Below are positions 5,097 to 9,855 of a DNA stretch of 9,855 nucleotides, piece after piece. The stretch's first letter is position 1, and each line of letters starts with the position of its first letter. Below the pieces are notes generated by a model. It did not search any database. It was not told the DNA's origin and saw only the letters and a program-made list of their open reading frames with translations. The position numbers were made by a program, and so were the translations under genes. The stretch lies in NCBI GenBank assembly GCA_030628805.1, contig DAOVQG010000179.1, positions 1 to 9,855 on the forward strand. The letters are read 5' to 3'. The DNA is from JAGMDK01 sp023128695 (lineage in GTDB: Bacteria; Planctomycetota; Phycisphaerae; UBA1845; Fen-1342).

Positions 5097-5573
5097 ATGC
5101 AACGCGTTAGTCTCCAAACGCTTGAGGCGGTGCTGGGCGAGCGTAGAGATCTAGCTCTCTCGCTGGCCCGCCTTCATGGCGAATCGTTCGCCGCTTACGT
5201 GGTTGAGCTTCTGGCTCTGCTGGGCGGCGCTGCCGAAGGTGATCGAGAAGCAGAAGCGCCGGTTGAGGAGGCGGCGCCCGCCTCGGCGGATGTTCTTGAT
5301 GACGCGCCGGATTGGGTTAAAGAGGCTTATCAGGAATCCTGCCGACCGGATGCCCAGACGGACGATGATGCCACGGTCCGCGCTCGCGTCGTGCGGAACA
5401 AATTGCTTCAAGCCCTGCGCAAGCAGGGGTGGTCGCAAGCAGAACTAGCGCGGCGGATGGGCGTGTCGGCGACGGTGATTTCCAGAATCTTCCGTAAGCC
5501 CGAGCGCTGCAAGATAACCACACTACGAAAGGTGTCGGGCAAACTAAAAGTGCACGTGTCTGATCTAATCTGA
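5097..5573 (+). CDS. XRE-family helix-turn-helix transcriptional regulator
   Basis: A 158-aa protein with a C-terminal Cro/CI-type helix-turn-helix (about 103-158): LLQALRKQGWSQAELARRMGVSATVISRIF carries the standard SQxELAxxxGVSxxxISR pattern. The N-terminal half holds a probably helical segment (about 5-43) and an acidic, Ala/Pro-rich linker (about 48-92). The placement, DNA-binding domain at the end rather than the start, resembles antitoxins such as MqsA and unlike typical CI repressors. ATG at 5097 has GAGGTG at 5085-5090. An in-frame GTG at 4947, with GGAGG at 4934-4938, would add 50 residues, but that stretch lacks third-position GC bias, so I prefer 5097. Two operator-like dyads lie upstream, suggesting control of its own and the divergent promoter. 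It is convergent with glyS, 60 bp apart, with no clear terminator between. Confidence 0.8.
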   Translation: MQRVSLQTLEAVLGERRDLALSLARLHGESFAAYVVELLALLGGAAEGDREAEAPVEEAAPASADVLDDAPDWVKEAYQESCRPDAQTDDDATVRARVVRNKLLQALRKQGWSQAELARRMGVSATVISRIFRKPERCKITTLRKVSGKLKVHVSDLI

Positions 5574-5633
5574 CAGCCGGCATTTGGCGCGCGATCTGGA
5601 AAAAGGCGGAGCACGTCCGCACGGAGTTTATGC

Positions 5634-7391
5634 TTATGTAGCCAGCTTGTCCCGCAGCCAGGTGACGACGTTATCTTTCGCGACCCGCACCTGCGCCAGC
5701 GTGTCGCGGTCGCGGATGGTGACGGTGCCGTCCTGGAGCGTGTCGCCGTCGACCGTAACGCAGAACGGCGTGCCGATCTCGTCTTGTCGGCGATAACGCC
5801 GGCCGACCGCGCCCTTGTCGTCGTAGAAGGCCGTCATGTGCCGCTTGACATCCTTGTAGATCGCCTGCGCGATGTCCGGCATGCCCTCCTTCTTGACCAG
5901 CGGGAAGACCGCGACCTTGATAGGGGCCAGCTTGGGGTGGAGCTTCATCAGCACCCGTGATTGCAGCTTGCCCTTTTCGTCCGGCTGCTCGTCCTCGGCG
6001 TAGGCCTCGCACAGAAACGCCAACGTGGCCCGGTCCGCCCCGGCGGAGGGCTCGATCACGTGCGGCAGGAAGCGGTACGGCTCCTTGTTCTTGACCTCTT
6101 TGTGTTGCTCCTTGGGGAACTGATCCTTGTCGCGTTCCCAGGCGTCGTTGTCGAAGTAGGTCAGATCGACGCCGCTATGCTTCTGGTGTTGTGACAGGTC
6201 GTAGCAGCCGCGGTGGGCGACGCCTTCAAGCTCCTGGAACTCGTCGGAGAACGGGAAGAGGTACTCGACGTCGGCACACGCGCTGGCGTAGTGCGCCAGC
6301 TCATCACCCTCGTGATCGCGCAGCCGCACGCGTTCGCCGCGCAGCCCGAGGTTGACGTACCAGTTGTAGCGCACCTCCCGCCAGAACTCGTACCACTGCT
6401 GGTACGTGTCGGCGTGGCAGAAGAATTCGATCTCCATCTGCTCAAACTCGCGCGAGCGGAAGGTGTAGTTCCGCGGGTTGATCTCATTGCGAAACGCCTT
6501 GCCCACCTGAGCTATGCCGAAGGGCACCTTTACGCGTGTCGTGTCGAGGACGTTCTGGTAGTTGACGAAGATGCCTTGAGCGGTCTCGGGACGCAACCAT
6601 GCTTGCGCCGAGGCGTCTTCGAGGGCTCCAACGTGAGTCTTGAACATCAGGTTGAACTGTCTTGGCTCCGTTAGGCTGTCAACTCCACACGAGGGGCATG
6701 GTGGGAGCGCGTGGTGCGCGGCCTGGAACACTTGAAACGGGTAGACGAAGGTCAACAGGGCTTCTTGGTGTTTGCTCTTGATGTAGCTTTGCTCCCGCGC
6801 GGACAGTTTTGCCAGCCCAGCGGCTTCCGGAACACTGCTCGCCGATACACTCTTGCGAATTGCGGGTTGCACTTGCGCGCCTTCGGCGCTCGTGATCGTG
6901 TGAAAGTCCTTCCGGAACTCCTTTTGGGCTCTTCCGTCGTTCTGATTTGGGCGCTGCCTTAGAAGTTGCTCCAGAACGGGGTTGACCCACGGACCTTCGC
7001 GGGGCGCGGTGATATGGGCGTAAACATCACGGTAGAACCACTCTAAGACGAAGATTTGGTCAGCGCGAAACCTGGATTTGCAAGACCGGCAATCCACCAT
7101 CGGATCCGCAAACCCCGTCGCGTGCCCGCTGGCCTCCCACACTTTCGGATTCATGATGATCGAACAATCCAGCCCGACCATTTCGATCTCTTTGCCGTCG
7201 GGGCCGTCAGGCGGGTTGGTGACCATGTCGTGCCACCAGATGTCCTTGATGTTGCGCTTCAGCTCGACGCCCATCGGGCCGTAGTCCCAGAAGCCGCCGA
7301 TCCCGCCGTAGATCTCGCTCGATTGGTAAATGAACCCCCGGCGTTTGCACAGGGCGGTGAGCTTGTCCATCAATGCGGCTTCGGCGGCCAT
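5634..7391 (-). CDS. glyS: Glycyl-tRNA synthetase, alpha2 (class II) type
   Basis: Charges tRNA-Gly with glycine in the cytosol; the single-chain homodimeric type, not the alpha2-beta2 type. Class II landmarks in the 585-aa protein: RGFIYQSSEIYGG (18-30) and GPMGVELKRNI (38-48) near motif 1; motif 2 in FRNEINPRNYTFRSREFEQME (300-320); motif 3 in EPSAGADRATLAF (447-459); then the anticodon-binding domain (about 485-585), including RYRRQDEIGTPFC. A zinc site is formed by CRSC (101-104) and CPSC (232-235). The roughly 127 residues between these half-sites are longer than in the usual 460-510 aa bacterial enzymes and make the protein long. I chose ATG 7391 over 7433 because GAGG lies at 7399-7402 and MAAEA precedes the conserved N-terminus. 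A likely promoter is at 7470-7498. No T-box leader was seen. Confidence 0.96.
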   Translation of the reverse strand: MAAEAALMDKLTALCKRRGFIYQSSEIYGGIGGFWDYGPMGVELKRNIKDIWWHDMVTNPPDGPDGKEIEMVGLDCSIIMNPKVWEASGHATGFADPMVDCRSCKSRFRADQIFVLEWFYRDVYAHITAPREGPWVNPVLEQLLRQRPNQNDGRAQKEFRKDFHTITSAEGAQVQPAIRKSVSASSVPEAAGLAKLSAREQSYIKSKHQEALLTFVYPFQVFQAAHHALPPCPSCGVDSLTEPRQFNLMFKTHVGALEDASAQAWLRPETAQGIFVNYQNVLDTTRVKVPFGIAQVGKAFRNEINPRNYTFRSREFEQMEIEFFCHADTYQQWYEFWREVRYNWYVNLGLRGERVRLRDHEGDELAHYASACADVEYLFPFSDEFQELEGVAHRGCYDLSQHQKHSGVDLTYFDNDAWERDKDQFPKEQHKEVKNKEPYRFLPHVIEPSAGADRATLAFLCEAYAEDEQPDEKGKLQSRVLMKLHPKLAPIKVAVFPLVKKEGMPDIAQAIYKDVKRHMTAFYDDKGAVGRRYRRQDEIGTPFCVTVDGDTLQDGTVTIRDRDTLAQVRVAKDNVVTWLRDKLAT

Positions 7392-7469
7392 GGTTTTCCT
7401 CTCTATCGCAAGCAGAATAAAAGTTGGGTACATAAGCCCATTGCCCAGCGTATCGGCAATTGGGGACGC

Positions 7470-7498
7470 ATGATAGATTCAGGAGCCGGTGTTCGCAA
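7470..7498 (-). promoter_or_regulatory. Probable promoter of glyS
   Basis: Reading leftward, TTGCGA (7493-7498) and TATCAT (7470-7475) are separated by exactly 17 bp, giving a leader of about 70 nt to the 7391 ATG. The heptamer repeat array begins 17 bp upstream of the -35 and could modulate this promoter. Confidence 0.5.
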
Positions 7499-7514
7499 AG
7501 TGGGGGAATAGCTG

Positions 7515-7605
7515 TCAGCATTCAGCTTTCAGCGATCAGCATTCAGCTTTCAGCGATCAGCATTCAGCTTTCAGCGATCAGCTTTCAGTGGTCAGCGGTC
7601 AGCAA
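7515..7605. repeat. Thirteen-unit TCAGCNN heptamer array
   Basis: An uninterrupted run of thirteen 7-bp units. The first nine form three perfect 21-bp repeats of TCAGCAT-TCAGCTT-TCAGCGA; the last four are TCAGCTT, TCAGTGG, TCAGCGG and TCAGCAA. Identical 21-bp blocks imply recent slippage or duplication from an older heptamer. It lies immediately upstream of the glyS promoter. A short rightward ORF reads through it, but its composition is only the repeat. Confidence 0.93.
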
Positions 7606-8016
7606 ATTGGCGGTAGTCGATTAGTCTGTGCACCTTTTAACAGGCAACAACGCGCGAAAGCGCAAAATTTGCTGTAATGGAAAGCCCTAACTACGGACTG
7701 ACCGTGCGCGGTTCCAACTTGCCCATCTTAACACAAACGGCCGCGTTGCTGTTAATTTCGACAACCAATGGCAAATAAAGAGGTTATAGTCAGATAGCAT
7801 TGGCCAAGCCGCGTCACTTTTATGAAGGAGGCGGGAAGGCGAGGGCGATAAAACAAGTGTTGAGCACGCAACAGCGTGTTCGGCTGTTGGGATGAGCCGC
7901 GAGACTGCTCAAGTGGCAGGGCTCTGAGAGTCAGAGCGATTGGCAGTGGTTGGGTTTCGGTGCTCCCTGAGAGGGGATGCCAGGCGAGAACTTGGATGCA
8001 GTAACGGAGCGGTACA
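7606..8016 (+). other. Gene-free region with hairpins upstream of the FlgM-like gene
   Basis: No convincing gene was found. The left part is AT-rich (about 7720-7800). Three small perfect hairpins occur: GCGC-GAAA-GCGC (7652-7663), CAACAGC with GCTGTTG (7869-7889) and GCTCTGA-GAG-TCAGAGC (7921-7937). The last two would lie in the 5' leader of the downstream gene if transcription starts in the AT-rich part. ACCGTGCGCG at 7701-7710 matches the arm of the 4325-4427 palindrome and may be a relic. No sigma-28 or sigma-54 promoter consensus and no known riboswitch was recognised. Confidence 0.4.
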
Positions 8017-8313
8017 ATGATTCACGTGACGGCGATTGAATTCGGTGGCGGTTTTTCAGCCCTGCCCCCGGTCGGCAAGGCTGCGAGCGGAGCACATTTG
8101 CCCGCCACGGTCGGAGGGCCGGTGGACACGGTGGACCTCACGGGAATGACGGTCGGCGACGCCATCACGGAGCTCGCGGAGGCGTGTTTGGAAGGAATCC
8201 GCCGCCGGATCGCGGCCGGGACGTATCTCACGGATGACAAGCTGGCAGTCGTCGCCGAGCGCATCTGTCGCATACTTCGCGCGCCCGGCGAGATGGGAAG
8301 GATATCTGCGTAA
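8017..8313 (+). CDS. Small FlgM-like (anti-sigma-28 type) protein
   Basis: A 98-aa soluble protein. Its C-terminal part, DTVDLTG...ITELAEACLEGIRRRIAAGTYLTDDKLAVVAERICRIL (about 37-88), resembles the sigma-28-binding region of FlgM: a helix ending in IRxxIAxGTY, a short turn, then a helix starting at the DDKLA position. FlgM holds the flagellar sigma factor FliA inactive until the hook is built. The N-terminal 30 residues are Gly/Ala/Pro-rich and probably disordered, as in FlgM. ATG at 8017 has GGAG at 8006-8009, 7 nt away. No flagellar genes are nearby, so it could be an orphan anti-sigma factor or an unrelated small protein. I rate the family resemblance as plausible, not proven. Confidence 0.55.
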   Translation: MIHVTAIEFGGGFSALPPVGKAASGAHLPATVGGPVDTVDLTGMTVGDAITELAEACLEGIRRRIAAGTYLTDDKLAVVAERICRILRAPGEMGRISA

Positions 8314-8324
8314 AGGCTCGCATC

Positions 8325-8356
8325 TAGAGACTAGAGACTAGAAACTGGAAACTAGA
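8325..8356. repeat. Short TAGAGAC/TGGAAAC heptamer array
   Basis: Units TAGAGAC, TAGAGAC, TAGAAAC, TGGAAAC and a partial TAGA follow one another without gaps. The array ends one base before the octamer array at 8358, so two unrelated tandem repeats with different unit lengths are joined directly behind the FlgM-like gene. Confidence 0.8.
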
Positions 8357-8357
8357 C

Positions 8358-8453
8358 CTTATCACCTTATCACCTTCCCACGTTCCCACGTTCCCACCTT
8401 CCCACGTTCCCACCTTCCCACGTTCCCACGTTCCCACGTTCCCACCTTATCAC
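8358..8453. repeat. Twelve-unit CTTCCCAC/GTTCCCAC octamer array
   Basis: Twelve contiguous 8-bp units: two CTTATCAC, then nine of CTTCCCAC or GTTCCCAC, then one CTTATCAC. The TTATCAC variant caps both ends. It is the inverse complement of the array at 9661-9852 (GTGGGAAC/G with GTGATAAG caps), so the dGTPase gene lies between inverted copies. A two-unit relative is at 4269-4284. Confidence 0.95.
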
Positions 8454-8460
8454 CCTGCGT

Positions 8461-8482
8461 CCGGGACGGAGCCCGGCCGCTA
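8461..8482. repeat. Palindromic repeat at the dGTPase gene stop codon
   Basis: CCGGG (8461-8465) pairs with CCCGG (8472-8476) around ACGGAG. Read leftward, the TAG stop of the dGTPase gene (8482-8480) runs straight into CGGCCGGGCTCCG. The shape matches other GC-rich repeats in the window (compare 4360-4383). It could serve as a weak rho-independent-like stem, but no T-tract follows. Confidence 0.5.
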
Positions 8483-9520
8483 CGTTGGGGGGGCATCAGA
8501 CAGCCGCGCGCACTGCTCCAGGCAAAACCGGTCGGTCATGCCGGCGACATAGTCCGTGACGACGCGCTGGACGCCGAGGGCCGGGACCCGCTTACGGAAG
8601 CGGGGCGGCAAGCGCTCGGGGTTGTCAACCAGCGTGTCAAACACGCCCGCGAGGATGCGGCGGGCATGGTCGTCAGCGCGAACCAGGGGCTCACTCCGGT
8701 AGAGATGCGTAAGGAGGAAGTGGTCCAACTCGCTGAGTTGCCCATCCATCTCCTGAGACAAGCGCGGATTCGGCGTACCGGTTTCACGAGTGTTCCGGAC
8801 CACATCTTCAAGCACGCGCTGCTGTATGCGGTCGGTGGCGGGGCGGAGGTGTCCACGCCAAGCATCGCCGCCGGCCGGTGCGGGGCCTGTGTATGCTGGC
8901 CGCCACAGTGCGACCTCCCGGAGTTCGTCGAGATTGAGCAGCCCGGCGTAGAGCCCGTCCAGCAGGTCGTGCAGGGCGTAGGTGAGCCGGTCCGCGAGAT
9001 CGACCACGAGACCTTCTGGCGGCGGGGGCCGGCCGTCCTGGAGCGGATGCGCGCCCGGCCGATCGTAGCGCGTGCTGTGCTTAGCGAGACATTCCCGCAC
9101 AACGCGGGTCAGGTTCAGGCCGTGGAACTCCGGATACGGATGCTCGAGCTCCTCGACGATGCGGAGCGTGTGCCGGTTGTGCTCGAAGCCGCCGTGGTCG
9201 CGGAGACACTCGTTGAGCGCCTTTTCGCCGGCGTGTCCGAACGGGGGGTGGCCGAGGTCATGCGCCAGGGCGACGACTTCCGCCAGCTCGGCGCTTAGTC
9301 CGAGCAATTCGGCCAGGCACCGTGCCTGGTGAGCCACTTCGAGCGTGTGCGTCAGCCGCGTGCGGAAATGATCGCTCTCCGGGGCGACGAAGACCTGCGT
9401 CTTATGCTGCAAGCGCCGGAAGGCCGCCGAGTGAACGATCCGCTGGCGATCGATCGCCAGCGGTGATAATGCGCCAGCCAGTGGGTCAGCGTGTTCGCGA
9501 GAAATGTCCAGTTCACTCAA
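8480..9520 (-). CDS. dgt: dGTPase family HD-domain hydrolase (dNTP triphosphohydrolase)
   Basis: A 346-aa HD-domain hydrolase of the dGTPase-like family, which cleaves dNTPs to the deoxynucleoside and triphosphate and helps control dNTP pools. Evidence: the entry motif DRQRIVHSAAFRRLQHKTQVFV (24-45), RTRLTHTLEVA with H58, the HD pair in LAHDLGHPPFGHAGE (H87, D88) and the later Asp in VVDLADRLTYALHDL (D177). Length fits the shorter type 2 branch. The start is TTG at 9520; an in-frame stop lies a little upstream and no ATG is available. Its own ribosome site is weak (AGGGG about 9 nt away), and a 14-codon ORF with a strong site ends inside its start codon, suggesting translational coupling. Octamer arrays flank it on both sides in opposite orientation. 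Substrate preference among dNTPs cannot be read from the sequence. Confidence 0.93.
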   Translation of the reverse strand: MSELDISREHADPLAGALSPLAIDRQRIVHSAAFRRLQHKTQVFVAPESDHFRTRLTHTLEVAHQARCLAELLGLSAELAEVVALAHDLGHPPFGHAGEKALNECLRDHGGFEHNRHTLRIVEELEHPYPEFHGLNLTRVVRECLAKHSTRYDRPGAHPLQDGRPPPPEGLVVDLADRLTYALHDLLDGLYAGLLNLDELREVALWRPAYTGPAPAGGDAWRGHLRPATDRIQQRVLEDVVRNTRETGTPNPRLSQEMDGQLSELDHFLLTHLYRSEPLVRADDHARRILAGVFDTLVDNPERLPPRFRKRVPALGVQRVVTDYVAGMTDRFCLEQCARLSDAPPT

Positions 9521-9561
9521 TGGAGAGACCCCTGCGGGTTCATCGGGACTTCAAGCAGCAC
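9517..9561 (-). CDS. Candidate 14-codon leader ORF coupled to dgt
   Basis: GTG at 9561 follows GGAGG (9568-9572) with 6-nt spacing, the strongest ribosome site near this gene. The peptide VLLEVPMNPQGSLH ends at TGA (9519-9517), which overlaps the dgt start TTG (9520-9518) as TTGA. Such overlaps normally mean the terminating ribosome restarts on the next gene. An alternative is that a frameshift (real or an assembly error) splits a longer dgt N-terminus. No attenuation-type codon bias is evident. Confidence 0.4.
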   Translation of the reverse strand: MLLEVPMNPQGSLH

Positions 9562-9660
9562 TGAGTTCCTCCGGCAGGTGGTGCGACCAGACCAGCCGGC
9601 TGAACACACGGAAAGGGAGATCATAACGCGCCGGGTAGGAATTCATACCCGCAGGCCGAG
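9562..9660. other. Short intergenic stretch upstream of dgt leader
   Basis: No gene. It contains one 6-bp hairpin, CGGGTA with TACCCG (9632-9651), just before the octamer array. A dgt promoter must lie here or within the array, but I found no hexamer pair good enough to mark. Confidence 0.35.
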
Positions 9661-9852
9661 GTGATAAGGTGGGAACGTGGGAACGTGGGAAGGTGGGAAC
9701 GTGGGAACGTGGGAAGGTGGGAACGTGGGAACGTGGGAAGGTGGGAACGTGGGAACGTGGGAAGGTGGGAACGTGGGAAGGTGGGAACGTGGGAACGTGG
9801 GAAGGTGGGAACGTGGGAAGGTGGGAACGTGGGAACGTGACAAGGTGATAAG
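9661..9852. repeat. Twenty-four-unit GTGGGAAC/GTGGGAAG octamer array
   Basis: Exactly 24 contiguous octamers in perfect register. The first and last are GTGATAAG, the 23rd GTGACAAG and the other 21 GTGGGAAC (C) or GTGGGAAG (G). Internal order is CCG four times, then CG, CCG, CG, CC, showing 24-bp and 16-bp higher-order units and growth by block duplication. The array is inverted relative to that at 8358-8453. A leftward ORF across it encodes only a Pro/Ser/His-rich octapeptide pattern and is not a credible gene. Confidence 0.95.
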
Positions 9853-9855
9853 GCC

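Noticed and set aside
6701..7061. Intein or mobile insertion in glyS
   Set aside because: Too short for an intein, with no Cys/Ser start or terminal HN motif and no flanking repeats; the frame is continuous.
7392..7433. Upstream start for glyS adding 14 residues
   Set aside because: The ATG at 7391 has a well-placed GAGG and begins at the conserved N-terminus; the extension has no ribosome site.
7392..7500. T-box leader for glyS
   Set aside because: The leader is only about 70 nt and has no T-box sequence or specifier stem.
7515..7605. CRISPR array
   Set aside because: Units of 7 bp without unique spacers. The octamer and 31-bp arrays are rejected for the same reason: contiguous repeats, no spacers, no cas genes.
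7860..8010. c-di-GMP or other riboswitch ahead of the FlgM-like gene
   Set aside because: Hairpins are present, but none of the conserved GEMM or other riboswitch core sequences could be found.
9643..9843. Leftward ORF of Pro/Ser/His-rich repeats, and a rightward ORF at 7489-7677
   Set aside because: Both are translations of tandem arrays with no ribosome site or non-repeat sequence.

Overview
The window looks like chromosome of a high-GC, free-living bacterium. Planctomycetota or a relative in the PVC group is my best guess. It rests on three things: a pyruvoyl-dependent arginine decarboxylase beside an agmatinase, an anti-sigma-28 (FlgM-like) protein, and an unusual load of short palindromic and 7-8 bp tandem repeats between genes. 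No rRNA, tRNA, transposase or CRISPR array was seen, so the taxonomic call is inference.

Left part (1-2100). A palindromic repeat cluster (1-275) precedes a leftward operon of pdaD (1221-1775) and an agmatinase gene (281-1156), which together would convert arginine to agmatine and then to putrescine plus urea. A TATAAT promoter sits upstream of pdaD. On the other strand, 1973-2101 is a gene-free run of perfect hairpins ending in a textbook intrinsic terminator, a candidate small RNA.

Centre left (2200-4440). A pair of inverted self-palindromic repeats (2212-2294) is followed by a rightward pair: a sugar phosphate isomerase/epimerase-like TIM barrel (2450-3310) and a homocysteine S-methyltransferase (3382-4266). 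Three 31-bp repeats form the 3' end of the first gene. A nested palindrome (4325-4427) lies beyond the second.

Centre (4420-5573). This looks like an accessory module: a leftward 108-aa unknown protein and a rightward pair (a 61-codon small ORF, then a 158-aa XRE helix-turn-helix protein) diverge from an AT-rich spacer. The spacer has two TTGACG-type promoters facing apart, and an operator-like dyad overlaps each -10. It resembles a phage-type switch or a toxin-antitoxin-like unit and is my main candidate for something undescribed.

Right part (5634-9855). Leftward glyS encodes a glycyl-tRNA synthetase with an enlarged insert between its zinc half-sites. Next come a 13-unit heptamer array, a rightward FlgM-like gene with a hairpin-rich upstream region, and a leftward dGTPase-family HD hydrolase gene. 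The last is flanked by two inverted arrays of the same 8-bp unit (12 and 24 copies) and appears to be coupled to a 14-codon leader ORF whose stop overlaps its TTG start. Several repeats in the window overlap or abut stop codons, so repeat insertion at gene ends is a theme of the region.
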